Source of the DNA: Populus alba | Taxonomy: Eukaryota; Streptophyta; Magnoliopsida; Malpighiales; Salicaceae | DNA length: 64,000 nt | NCBI RefSeq assembly: GCF_005239225.2 | Contig: NC_133284.1 | Coordinates: 49,136,697 to 49,200,696 of the forward strand | Direction: 5' to 3' | Shown: positions 10,915-22,224 of the stretch, in pieces | Numbering within the stretch: the stretch's first letter is position 1 | How the letters are laid out: each line of letters starts with the position of its first letter | Program-made: the position numbers and the translations under genes | Notes under the pieces: model-generated | Database searches by the model: none | Seen by the model: only the letters and a program-made list of their open reading frames with translations | Told to the model about the DNA's origin: nothing

Positions 10915-11074
10915 AAGCTTTAAGCTCTATGCAATCTCAGGTCTGTTAATTAGAGCATTGACCAAAAACTGGGATTTCTCCATAAAACTTGACGAAATCC
11001 CAGTTCTCCAGAGCTAAAACTCTCTCTTTCCCGAGTCTAGAACCAACGGAAACATTCTCAACTTTCTGTTTCAA
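10915..11074 (-). pseudogene. Plant mobile domain (PMD) gene fragment, copy 1
   Basis: A short remnant on the minus strand has the end of the PMD region and the VENVS-like segment. An internal deletion joins GACCAAAAACTGGGATTTCTCC. The same deletion is present in copy 6 (about 61965-61985), so these two loci descend from one deleted ancestor. Homology stops at about 11074, where unrelated sequence begins. Confidence 0.6.
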
Positions 11075-11106
11075 ATTCTATTTTCTACTTTTTTCTACAA
11101 GTGCAG

Positions 11107-11167
11107 GATGACCTCAAGGAATTGCGGGTTCTTTTCTACGAATTGGAGCCCTCCTCTCACCATCCTC
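11107..11167 (+). other. Exon-like segment with splice-like borders
   Basis: 61 nt preceded by a pyrimidine-rich tract ending GTGCAG and followed by GTAAGAAT, i.e. good plant acceptor and donor signals. One frame reads DDLKELRVLFYELEPSSHHP. It lies between a PMD fragment and a viral remnant and has no partner exon in view. It could be a captured exon fragment or chance. Confidence 0.2.
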
Positions 11168-11238
11168 GTAAGAATGGTTTATAGGATTCATACAAAACAT
11201 TTACCTAGCCAACAGATTCAGCTCTAGCTAAAAGATCT

Positions 11239-11266
11239 CTTATTCTTATTCTTATTCTTATTCTTA
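11239..11266. repeat. (TTATTC)n microsatellite
   Basis: About four to five copies of TTATTC in the spacer left of the viral remnant. Confidence 0.8.
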
Positions 11267-11433
11267 TTATAAAATCATGATTGGATTCGCATATACTTGG
11301 AAAAAAAAATATTTTCCTTTAAAAATAATAAAACAAAAAAAGAAGTGTTTAATTGGAATATGAAAATATAATTAAATTTGTCTTAGTTACTCTTCAAGAC
11401 TGAGTAGATAAAGAGAGGAGCTTGTCGACCGAT

Positions 11434-14180
11434 GAAAACAGTTTTATTTCAAACCAAATCAACTTTATTATGAAAAGTCCTACAAATTTACCAAGCCCCA
11501 CAGACATTTCCAGTCAAAACCCAAACCAAAATTTGACCTTAAAAACATTACTTGTTACAAATGTAACCAGAAAGAACATACATCCTGTTTCTGCAAGGTC
11601 AATACCAAACTTCATAAGCTCCAAATAGATGAAGATACCATCAACCAAATACAAAATCTTTACATTGAAGCTACAGACACTAACCACTCTCCTTCAGAAA
11701 CTGACCACTCTCCTTCAGACACTTCTAAAGAAGAATTTCAAATCGATAAAATAGCAACTACTAATGCTACTTCAGATGCCTCTACAAATTCCAAACAAAT
11801 TAACGTCTTAACCCAAGATCATAAATTCATTCTTGAGGTTATCAAAAGACTTGATAATCCTCAACTTCAAAAAACCTACTTAGATAAGTTATTGAAAGAT
11901 TTCAACCAACCAGATCACCTTCCATCTAATCCTCCAAATCGCTCTATACTATCCTTTACCGGTACCAGTACCAGTACCTATGACCTTACAAAGATCCTTA
12001 ACAAAAAGAAATCCAAAACCATAGTCACCATTCCAAAATTACATTCTGAGATCAAAACCCTCAAATCCGAATTACAAACCCTCAAACAAGCCCAACAAAA
12101 AGACTATGCCATACTACAACATCTCCTGTCCAGAATTGAAAGCTAGTTTGATACTGAGTTTGATACAGAAGATCAAACCATTGAATCTCATGCATTGCCA
12201 CATACACTAACAAATATTAAGCATATTCTAGATGATTTCCTTAACGTATTAACACAAATATCTTTCAAAAAATATTTAATTAGAATTACTCTTATTTTCA
12301 CAGAAGATTTCAAACTTGATATTATTGTCTTATTTGACACAAGTGCATATTTGAACTGCATCAAAGAAGGCGTGGCTCCAAAATGATTTTTACAAAATGC
12401 ATCTGAAAAACTCTCTGCTGCTAATAATTCAAAATTATATATTGCAGGCAAAACTTAAGCCTCTGTTTTCAACAAAGGCATTTCTCTTAAAACATTCTTT
12501 GTTGTTACAAAAGATATTAATCATACTATTATTCTTGGCACTCCATTCATTGACATGATCACTCCATATCAAGCACATCATAATTGTACTACTTCCAAAA
12601 TCAATAGCATCAAACTTTTTTTCCCATTCTTAGAGAAATGTAAGACTAGAAATTTAAATTTGATTAAAGCATGCTCCATACATACTTATCATATCAATGC
12701 ACCGATTCATGGAAAATAATTCCATTTACATGATTTACAAAACCATGTTTCTTTGTGTCATATAAACAAACAATTACAAAACTTTGATTTACAAAAAAAA
12801 ATCATTGATTTACAAAATAAGATTGAACAACAAATCTGTTCAGACTTACCTAATGCTTTCTGGAAAAGAAAACAATACATCGTTGATCTTTCATATAAAG
12901 ATATTTTTTCAGAAAAACTTATACTTACAAAAGCAAGACCTATCCAAATGAATGTTGATTTAGAACAGCATTGCAGACTTGAAATCCGCGATCCCTGGTT
13001 GTATGCAGCCTTTTATATGAATAAAAACTTTGAAATCGAAAGAGGCACACCAAGACTTGTGATCAATTACAAACCTTTAAATTATGTTCTCAAATGGATC
13101 AGATATCTAATTCCCAACAAAAAAGATTTGTTACAAAAACTGCACTCTACATTTATATTTTCTAAGTTCGATATGAAATCCGGATTTTGGAAAATCCAGA
13201 TTGATCCCAAAGATAGATACAAAACTGCTTTTACAGTTCCTTTTGGCCAATACAAATGGAATGTCATGCCCTTTGGCCTAAAAAATGCACCATCTGAATT
13301 TCAACGCATCATGGATGACATCTTCAATGCACATTCAAAGTTCTGCATTGTTTACATTGACGATGTAATTATTTTTTCACATTTCATAGATCAACATTCC
13401 AAACATCTACATTCTTTCTTTCATACTGCAAAACAAAATGATTTAATTGTTTCTAAAACAAAAGTTTCTCTCTTCCAAACTCGTGTCCGTTTCCTAGGCC
13501 ATTATATTTGCCAAGGCATTGTAACACCAATAGAAAGGTTTCTAATCTTTACAAATAAATTTCCTAATAAGATCACCGATAAAACTCAATTGCAAAGGTT
13601 TTTTGGCAGTCTTAATTATGTTCTAGACTACTATCCCAATATTAGCGGTCTAGCCAAACCTTTACATGACAGGTTAAAAAAAACCTCATTCCTTGGTCCC
13701 ACCTCCATACCGACCTTGTCAAACATATTAAGAAACATGTCTAAACTATTCCTTTCCTCCATTTAGCTAACTTGTTAGCTCCTAAGATTGTCGAGACTGA
13801 TGCCTCTGACCTAGGATATGGTGGGATTCTTAAACAAGTACAAGATTACAAAGAATAAATCCTCCAATACACATCCGCCCACTAGAATGATTACCAGAAA
13901 AATTACTCTACTATAAAAAAGGAGATCCTTTCAATTGTTTTCTGTATTACAAAATTTCAAAGTGATTTATTAAATCAAAGATTTCTTTTACATGTTGACT
14001 GCAAATCTGCAAAAAAGTTCTAAAAAAAGATGTCCAAAATCTTGCTTCAAAATAGATTTTTGCTAGATGGCAAGCTATTTTAAGCATTTTTTATTTCGAT
14101 ATTGTCTACATTAAAGGAGATTCAAATTCCATTCTGATTTCCTAACCCGATAATTCCTTTAAAATAGAAATTGATGCCTC
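11434..14180 (+). pseudogene. Endogenous caulimovirid (pararetrovirus) polyprotein remnant: CP end, protease, RT, RNase H
   Basis: One frame holds, in order: a coat-protein-type zinc knuckle CX2CX4HX4C (11553-11594), an acidic Ser/Thr-rich stretch and short coiled coil up to 12146, an aspartic protease segment (near 12336, with Ser where the catalytic DTG motif has Gly), and reverse transcriptase from about 12753 to 13680 with YIDD at 13353-13364. An RNase H start (ETDAS near 13793) lies in another frame after a shift at the A-run 13677-13684. The frame is broken by stops at 12144, 12384, about 12456 and 12717, and by several in RNase H. Movement protein and most of the coat protein are absent. 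It is an old integrated copy, not expressible as a whole. The layout with a separate downstream ORF recalls florendoviruses, but genus is not settled. Confidence 0.85.
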
Positions 14181-15381
14181 TTAAAGCAAAAGCCAAAGAC
14201 AAGGGAAAGCCCTTCAAACCCAGCCTACAAAATCAGAGAGCTCCAAGCCTTCTACAAAACTCATGTCTTCAGCTATCTTAGCTACCAAACCCGTCAAATC
14301 CTGGTATGAGGCAGTTATTGAAGAAGAAGAAACTATAAAACCACCACATGTACAAACAGACGCAGTTCAACATTGGGTTGACACTATATCCAAATCACCA
14401 GAATTACTCCTGGCATTACAAAAGGTGTCTCAACAGACCTCCAGTGACTCCGTATCTCAAACATGTAGTATTTCCAAATTATTTTCAAAACCTTAAGGAG
14501 GCATTTCTGCTTCAAAACCCCTCATTTCTTTATAACAAACCAGTTTTCTAAAAACCAAATCCAAATATATTTTCAAAACTACTTTCCAAAATATTTTAAC
14601 TATGGAAGAAGGATTTTATCATGAAAAACCTTCCATTGCTGCTTCCAAAATTTTCCCTTCAAATTGGTACTACAAACCCTGGAATTTAGCCAAACCACAA
14701 TCTTATTATGTCGCAATCCTTGAAATTACAAATTATGTCAAGTTCAAACACTTCAAACTTCATTCTAATCACATTGAACCGGCATATTCAACATGTATCA
14801 TTCACAAAGTCATTCACCCTAAAGATTGGGGACAACCCTTACATCAACCTCTCTCATTCCCAATACACTTCCGTACAAACCCCCAGGACTTCAATACTTC
14901 CTATATGTACTGGGATTACCAACAAGCATGGTTCAATGCCTTCCTACTACAAAATTCAAACCATAATCATTCTTGGCTTTTCTACTTCCATAATGACATA
15001 AATACTACAAACCTCCCACTTTGGTTCCTCCAATGGTGGGACTACTATGGTTGTCATGTTGACTACCTCAAAGACCATCCTCTGGTTGAAAATGGTTACC
15101 TCCATTTCAAAAATAAATTTTGACTAGCTCTTTATGAAAGGAAGTTATCTTCCCTTCTCATTTTCTATACAAATTTTTTTATGCTATGGGTATGTTCATG
15201 GTTTTATGATTATAATCTACAAAACGGACATCCAGTACTTGTTCGCAAGTTCAAAATCAAATGGTGGGATTCTTTTGCAGCCGAATCCAAAAGTTCCAAA
15301 TTAGCTGTTATAGAATGGTTACAAAAACATCAAATAGCTCTCATCATTGATCATCATCCTCAATCAAAGTTTCTAGCCTGA
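14174..15381 (+). pseudogene. Second ORF of the caulimovirid remnant, function unknown
   Basis: After the polyprotein a separate coding block starts at an ATG at 14174, shifts frame once near 14210, and stays in one frame to 15381 with stops at about 14494, 14530 and 15121. Its middle part is rich in Trp, Tyr, Phe and His (for example WYYKPWNL, FLQWWDYY, KIKWWDSF). I recall similar sequences beside pararetroviral RT genes in other eudicot genomes, and florendoviruses carry an ORF2 of unknown role. That match is from memory. No known domain or catalytic motif is visible, and it is not intact. Confidence 0.6.
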
Positions 15382-16200
15382 AAGACTCAAACGATAGCTC
15401 TCATTGCCTCTACTAGAACTGAAGAAGAATACCTATAAATAGTCCAAAGCATTATATAAAGCCAAGACCCGAAAACGGACTTGTCCCAATCCAGCTCATC
15501 TGGATCGATATCTCCTACCATTTCCCTTGGAGACAATAATGAAGATGATTGTTTTGGTATCCTACCACCTATAAAGCGATATTAAAAAAAAAAAGGAGTA
15601 TTTCAGGCTTTCTCAGGCTCATCTGTTTAGAGCCCATATCTTCTGACTCAACTGTTTTGAGTCCTTTTTAATTTTAAGCCCATTTGTTTTAGGCTTTTTC
15701 TTACAAATATCACCTGCTACTAGAAACAAACAAATCTAGTGTCGGTGGCAAGAAGACAACAAATGAAAGTCCCACAAAAAACATGGGCATTTTTCATTTT
15801 GTCGTCACCCAATCATGGGTTCACATGGGTTCTGACAGAATCTCCAAGCTTTCCCAACAAGACATTTTGGCCTCTTCCATGTCAACTAGCCTATAAAGGG
15901 GACTTCTAAATCCTCAGAAGACAGACTATCATTTTCCCTGAGAAAATTTTATTCTCCCTCGTGACTCATACCTGTAACCCATATCCACTCTCTTTTATAA
16001 TCAATATCTCTTGTATTGATTTACATTACAAATTTAAGTAAGATTTTATTTTCATCATTTAAATTCTTGTTATACTTTATTGAGTATGCTCTGTGTTTGA
16101 TTAAGGATCCTGACATTGTTGGTCTTGCCTTGTTCATTCGCATCAGAAATCTGTTTATATTTACTTGCATTTCTTTCTTCGTTCTTTTAATAAAATCAAT
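15382..16200 (+). promoter_or_regulatory. Caulimovirid intergenic region with promoter-like TATA and poly(A) signal
   Basis: Non-coding sequence follows the second viral ORF. A TATAAAGG box lies at 15892-15899, in the usual caulimovirid arrangement after the last ORF. An AATAAA at 16189-16194, about 300 bp downstream, would fit the poly(A) site of a terminally redundant transcript. No primer-binding site or 5' ORF follows, so the integrated copy ends near here. The right border is not sharply defined. Confidence 0.5.
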
Positions 16201-16287
16201 ATATTGGCTGGAAACCTGTGACCCAATTTTTTAGATCATTCTCAGGTATAACAACGTCACGTATTGAAGATTGTTTTGTTTCATCTG

Positions 16288-16312
16288 GTGTGTGTGTGTG
16301 TGTGTGTGTGTA
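16288..16312. repeat. (GT)n microsatellite
   Basis: About twelve GT units; a shorter (GT)n follows at 16372-16386. Confidence 0.9.
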
Positions 16313-16435
16313 TGACATGCTACTACAAAATGCAGGGAGACTACAAATAAAGACAAAATGCTAGAAGGATATGTGTGTGTGTGTGTTTGGTAAGATTCCA
16401 ATTAATCTATGCATGCTTAAGATTTTATAGAGACT

Positions 16436-18591
16436 CGTTACTTGCTCAAAGAAAATGACCCCGATTATCAAGTTAAGATTTTATGGAATTTCTTTTTTCT
16501 TTTGACTAGGATAAATCTTCACTAAATCATGGTCATCATTAATGTAATTAAATTGGTTAGGTCATAAATCATGATCATCAACTGAGCTAGCAATTAATCT
16601 AGGTTCTGAATTATCGGATTTTTACATAGATTTATTGGATTAGGCTTGGTTTTACAGTTATAGTCAAGCATTCCAGTACTCTCTTTGAATTTTATTTTTT
16701 TTATTTTATATAATCGTGGGCTTTCATTGCCTAGCACATTCAAATCTTGATTCAATGGAGTTTAACTTTTGTGGATTGATCTTGTAAAGCTTTTGTTTAA
16801 GCACTTTTGGCATGGTCATGGTTGCCATTTTCTGTTGGATTCTTTTGATTTTAAAAGTAGATATTAGAAGAGAGCAACTTTCTCTTTTCAAATCGATAGC
16901 AAACAAACGTGACTTGTTCTAAGACTATTTTAAATATTCCTTCCATCCCAAAATTATTAAATCAGCTCTAAAGGTAGAAAGGTTAATTGGATTAATTTAA
17001 ATTTATTTTTTTTGTAAAGATAAAGTATAATAAAAAGTTTTAAATCTTACATTGAAAAATACGTAACTTTTTTCTTGTGAAAATAAAGTATATATACAAA
17101 AAGGCTTCAAATCCTACATTGAAAAAATAATTTTTTTCTTAGGAACATAGGTATATATATTAAATGGCTTCAAATCTCACATTGAAAAGATATTATGTCA
17201 TCCTTTTAAGTTGAAGTATTTAAACCAAAACGTTTGTTATCCCATATTGAAAAAATATAACATTTTTCTTGTGAACATGGAGTATATATACGAAAGAACT
17301 TCAAATTACATATTGAAAAAACAACTTTTTTCTTGGGAACATAGAGTATATATGCTAAATGGTTTCAAATCTCACTTTGAAAAAACATAACTTTTTTCTT
17401 ATGAACATAAAGTGTATATATGAAAGGGCTTGAAATCCCATATTAAAAAAATAATTTTTTTCTTGGGAACATAGAGTATATACTATAGGGTTTTTAAATT
17501 CCACATTGAAAAAATAAAATATTTTTCTAGTATTTATATAGTGAACTTTAAAAAGTGTTAATAACCAACTAAAAAAATATGAAAAAAAAGGATTATAAAA
17601 GAAAAACCACATTTGAAAAAAAAATTGTTGGGTCTCATCCGAGTCATGGGCCAACCAGGTTTTGCCGGGTCATTGCACTGACTGGTCTTTTAACAAACCT
17701 AGACCAGTCCAGCCACTAGGTCAACCGAGTTTAATAACTTTACTAAATTCATTCCTTTTCATATACAGATTGGTTATAACTCAATAATCAACACACATGC
17801 ATAATGGATTTACTTTTAGTCAAAATTTTGAATTATTGTTGTTGTTTGTGCTTTATCATCGTAACAACCTTAATGTTTTTTTTTTAATTTTTCAAATAGA
17901 GTTTATGATTCAAGTTACGGGTTTTACAAATTAAACTGTAAAGTTTAGGTTGATTTAATATATCATCATTTTAATATTACAAACTTATTTAATATTTATA
18001 AAGTTATCACAACATGAATCAAACATCATCACAATATTTAATTAATGCTCAATTGTCCTAGTTTCTATTGCTTTTATTTAAGCTATTATAAAAACAAATA
18101 GAAGATATTTCTTAAAAATAAAATTATTAAACAAAAATACAAATATCAAATTGGTCTTAATATTAAAGAAAAATATCTCTTCCTTAAAAAATTTATATCA
18201 AAACAACACTTCAAATCAACTGGATAAAATAAATAAAAAAACTCTCAAGTGCTTATCTAGTCAGGATTGGTGGGCAGAACAGATAACGCCTTGAAGACTC
18301 TGCCTTGGGTACAGCAGCACACGGCATTTGTCTGCACACTGTGACAATAACTTCATGCCATAGTGCATGGTTACTCTGTGAATATATTTATTTCTTTTAT
18401 CCTTTTAACCTTGTTTTGCATCTGTTGTCAATGGCGGGAGCTATCCATTTAGGAACCTGCTGCAATGCATAGCCAACAGGAGAAGAGAAGCCATGAATTC
18501 AAATAAAATATAATCAAGCAAATCATTCTCACGAAGAAGGCTAGCTAGGTTAATAATTTTTGTCTTAATCTTGCTGTTTTTATTCGTGTGA
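16436..18591. repeat. Duplicated spacer (pairs with 26762-30477)
   Basis: From TACTTGCTC(A/G)AAGAAAATGACC onward this sequence is collinear with 26762 onward, including the tandem array (16990-17560), the CCGAGTCATGGG region and the 3' flank of the next PMD copy. The second copy carries extra insertions (solo LTR and two MITEs) that this one lacks, so this copy supplies their empty sites. No gene seen. Confidence 0.8.
16990..17560 (+). repeat. Degenerate tandem array, period about 60 bp (USE-like + TATA-like units)
   Basis: About nine units of the form CTTCAAATCCCACATTG, A-run, CTTTTTTCTTGGGAACAT, AGTATATATA. Each contains a near match to the plant snRNA upstream sequence element (consensus RTCCCACATCG) about 30 bp ahead of a TATATATA. 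A second array lies at 27607-28180. Units differ at many positions, so the array is old. Confidence 0.65.
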
Positions 18592-19215
18592 TCATCTGCT
18601 CAAGCTCTTCAACAAAAGCTTTAAGCTCTCTGCAATCTCAGGTCTGTTAATTAGAGCACTGACCAACACAACATGAAAGATCTTCGTCGGTTCCGAATTG
18701 CATTGCAACCCTATGCGGTAAATACTGTTCTGAACAGCCACCTCCACGCAGCATTGAAATCCTGACGCGTCGAGCAAATGCCATTAAATCGTCGTTCAAA
18801 CTAGAACCGACAGTCGCCGGCCCACATTTCTTTTTCTCCATAAAAGTTGAGGAAATCCCAGTTTTCCAGAGCTAAAACTCTCTTTATCCGAGTCTAGAAC
18901 CAACGAAACATTCTCAACTTCCAGTTTCAATTTGTTCCACCGAACCAACCTAGGGTACCCACTCCTAATCAGATTAGGCTCCGGCCGCCGCAGTTCACCG
19001 AACCTCAACTAATTGCATTGATGACCAGAGCTTAACTGTTAAACCATCACGTATTCCCTTTGGAATCCGCAACAAGGCTGACTCAGCGATTTTCCCTTTC
19101 AACAAAGTCATATCTCTATAAATGCTGGCAAGAACAGCAGGTGCAAGTGCAATTCTGTTACCTACAGAATACGATAATTCTCCATCCAGAACTTTCATGC
19201 ATGTTCTTCTCGCTA
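18592..19215 (-). pseudogene. Plant mobile domain (PMD) gene remnant, copy 2
   Basis: On the minus strand, pieces in different frames spell the conserved PMD order: RIALAPAVLASIYRDMTLLK, then LTVKLWSSMQLV, SGYPRLVRWNKLK, VENVSLVLDSDKESF, TVGSSLNDDLMAFARRVRIS and VAVQNSIYRIGLQC. These match my memory of the aminotransferase-like plant mobile domain family (PF10536), related to Arabidopsis MAIN-type proteins and to transposon-carried PMDs. The N-terminal part is missing. A deletion of about 150 bp (relative to copy 5) lies just before RIALAP, and frameshifts separate the blocks. It is a pseudogene. Confidence 0.7.
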
Positions 19216-19290
19216 ATCTGATTGTTGTACTTCATCTTCATCCTCATCTTCCCTTCCATCTTTTTTAATCCTAACCCTAGATTTCACCAT
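19213..19290 (-). other. Short acidic ORF upstream of PMD copy 2 (25 aa)
   Basis: Starts MVKSRVRIKKDG and ends in an acidic stretch EDEDEDEVQQSD. Versions of it precede PMD copies 5 (56370-56444) and 6 (62529-62603). In copy 4 the ATG is ATA, and in copy 3 a retrotransposon splits it. It could be a first exon or leader ORF of the PMD gene; not recognised otherwise. Confidence 0.3.
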
Positions 19291-19589
19291 TTTTCCTTGA
19301 AAAACGTTGATCGTCGAAGAGCAGCGTCAGAAAAGTAGATATGCCTTCGTCATCGTAAATTGTGAAGCCATTTATCAATTTTTTTTCTATTTTTGAAACA
19401 TCATGTTTTCCATAAAAACAACTTTAAAATATTAAATTTCTCAACTATTTATGAGATTCTTTTTGGAACTACCAGAGGTCCAGAACATACGGCACTCTTT
19501 TCTGCATTAGTGTTTTTGCCTCCACTAGTGCATAGCTTCACAGACATAGCCATGCGACCCGTGATGGGAGTTTCAGATTAAAAAAATTA

Positions 19590-20560
19590 ATTTAAAAAAA
19601 ATACAATGACCTCGAGATGATGTTAAACCTATAAAAAGAAATACAAAACAAAATATAAATTTCAAGGTTCAATAACTTTTAAAGATTAAATCAGAAAAAA
19701 CTAAATTAAAAAAAAAATAAAAAACCTGAATAAAATTGGGTTATCTCGAAAAACATAAGATATAACACCGGAATAACACCGCATAAAGGAAAGAAAGAAA
19801 AAACTCTAGACCTAATAATGTAAAATCAAATGATGAAATTAAAAAATAATTATTTTGTTAAAAGGAGGAATAAAAGACCAAAGTTAAATCAGATTAATCC
19901 TAAAAAATAATGAATCGGTTCATAAGATCGAGATTATCTCATAAAAAAAACAATTAAAAATCACTAAGCATAATCCTTAATCATCCAAAATTAAAAACCA
20001 AAATAAATAGGAATCAAAACAACAATAACTAAATGAAAAAAACAATAAGAGACTAAATTAAAAATAAAGAAATAAAAAACATAGCAATAAAAAAATAAGG
20101 ATTAAAATTGAATAAAAAATTAAATTAAATAAAATAATGAGAGGTAAAATTGAAAAAAAAAACAATCTAGAAAAGTACAAAAACAAATGATCAAGTTTGA
20201 TATAAAAATTAAATGAAATAAAATTCTTATGGATAAAATTGCAAAACAATCAAAATGCATTAAAATAAAAAACAAATAGAAATAGAAATAAAAAAAAATT
20301 AATAAAAATACAAATGGAAGGACACAATATATTTCTAAAAGAGTTGGCATCAATTTCTAGACTAAAGCAGAGAGAAAAGACACGAAAAGAAAAATGTTAA
20401 TAAGAAGCTTAACCACACTTCATTCGTGAACAAGCGTTCCACCACCGCAAAGAGAATGACCCACCGTTTTATACCTCGTCATTGACACAAACTCTTAACC
20501 ATTGTTAGGGGAGGTGCACACCATCCGAAGATTATTAGCGCTTTCCACTTTCTTAACGTG
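19590..20560. repeat. Dispersed AT-rich repeat, copy A
   Basis: Shares the block with CTAATAACCTAAAATCAAATG, the GATCGAGATTATCTCAT motif and CCTTAATCATC with 21591-21916, 33780-34800 and, more decayed, 58660-59420. No coding potential. It may be the body of an unclassified element or duplicated spacer. (TA)n lies at 20598-20616 just beyond it. Confidence 0.6.
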
Positions 20561-21382
20561 TATGTGACACATATCAACTATTTTTAAAAATTATTTTATA
20601 TATATATATATATAATTAAAGATTTAATTGTATTTAATCTAAATATATAATGACAAAATAACCGTATTGAAAAAATCTAAATGCCTCTGAATACAATTTT
20701 TATCATATTTTTTTTAAGGGAATATCATTCTTTTACTATAAAACCATAAAACTATTCCTACTAGTTTTAATTTTTCTTACTTTTAAAAGTTAAATCATTA
20801 CACTTTATTTAAAACACAAACAAACTAACTTGTCCTATTAAAAATAATAATAACTGAAAAATCCATCGAAAACACCTTTCTACACCTGTGACGAAGTTAA
20901 ACAAGTTTTTTTCTTAAAAAAAAATAACAATTTCACTAGAATTCAAAGTGAAATGAGAATGCACGGTCAAAAAGTCTGTAGCTCCTTTTTTCTATGTTTT
21001 TTTTATATATATATAATTATAGATATCCAGTATGTGTGCCTCAACTAAATTCTTGAGATCCTAAAATTAATAATTAAATCAGAATTCAATAACTCTAAAA
21101 TTTATAATACTCAAACTAATAATATCTAAATAACAAATTCAAAATCTAACTAATTAAACTAAAATTTTCTAATTAATAATGATTTATTGTGCTCATGTGG
21201 CTCTGTATTTGAGATTTTCTGAGACTGTTTGTTACTGAAGCAACACTGCTGTTTTGTTAAAAAAATAAATTAATTTTTAAATTAATATGTTAATATTAAA
21301 AATATTTTAAAAAAAAAAAAAACAACCGAATAATACAAAGCTAAACAGGCTAGTTAAGACTTTACGTTTCTCTAACATAAAG
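20561..21382. other. AT-rich spacer, no gene seen
   Basis: Matches 34800-35600 in order, including the segment near GAATGAGAATGCACGGTCAAA, so it is part of the duplicated locus. It holds only homopolymers and short microsatellites. Confidence 0.5.
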
Positions 21383-21590
21383 CATGTGGTTGCATTGTTT
21401 AACCTCCATGCTTTAGGTATTCTTTTCATTTTCTTCAATTTTGTCTGCCTATCTTCTTCTTCGATTACCTCAGGTTGTACTCAACCGAATGCTTATACTG
21501 TTTATATAACAACCGGCGGCATCGCCCGGCAATTCGCCTAGTATATATACTATAACTCAAAACATTCAACTCGGAACAGAGAACGCAAAA
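21383..21590 (+). repeat. Gene-flank module, partial copy 2
   Basis: Carries the GCATGTGGTTGCATTG start, the CAACCGAATGCTTATAC segment and the TATATAACAACCGGCGGCATC block. It then breaks into AT-rich repeat copy B, so the short ORF and the coiled-coil gene are missing. Confidence 0.7.
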
Positions 21591-21916
21591 ATTTAGACCT
21601 AATAACCTAAAATCAAATGATGAAATTAAAAAGTAATTATTTTGTTTTTTTAAAAAAAAAAGAATAAAAAACCAAAGTTAAATCGGATTAATCCTCAAAA
21701 TAGTAACCCAGTTCATAAGATCGAGATTATCTCATTTAAGGCAAATAATAAAAAATCACTAAGCATAATCCTTAATCATCTAAAATTAAAAACCAAAATA
21801 AATAGCAATCGAAACACCAATGACTAAATCTAGCATAAAAGTTAAATGAAAAAAACAATGAGAGACTAAATTAAAAATGAGAGACTAAATTAAAAATAAA
21901 AGTCAGCTTACGTGTA
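21591..21916. repeat. Dispersed AT-rich repeat, copy B (interrupted by copia)
   Basis: Matches 19797-20070 and 34000-34270. Homology ends where the copia element at 21922 begins. Confidence 0.6.
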
Positions 21917-21921
21917 ACTCG

Positions 21922-22212
21922 TATTAAGGATGATTCCTTGAATCATGCTACAGATTCCATAAGCCATAAATCTGCCAACAATCAAGCATGTAACGGCTAG
22001 GAAATAAAAGGAAAATTGTCTGTGTATGTTAACTTGCTTTGTAACCGTTAGGCAGCATATCCCTAATTTTAGTTTCCTTTGTTAAGAATAGATTATGCAA
22101 GGTTTGTATATATATAGAATACTAATCTTTGTATTGTAATATTGTGAGAAATACATTATTCTTCTTGTAAGCAAAAGCCAAAATAAAATTGTGCACCAGT
22201 CTATATTCAATA
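21922..22212 (+). repeat. 5' LTR of copia element
   Basis: 291 bp, ends defined by the adjoining primer-binding site and by comparison with the 3' LTR. Contains a TATATATATAG box near 22110. Confidence 0.9.
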
Positions 22213-22224
22213 TGGTATCAGAGC
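22213..22224 (+). other. Primer-binding site (initiator tRNA-Met)
   Basis: TGGTATCAGAGC, the standard copia primer site complementary to the 3' end of initiator tRNA-Met, directly abutting the LTR. Confidence 0.95.

Noticed and set aside
15890..16234. Caulimovirid intergenic region as a solo LTR
   Set aside because: No terminal TG...CA with target duplication, and it follows the viral ORFs in the order expected of a pararetrovirus.
20058..20353. Phe/Leu-rich minus-strand ORFs in AT-rich repeat
   Set aside because: A/T-rich low-complexity sequence; not conserved in the other repeat copies.
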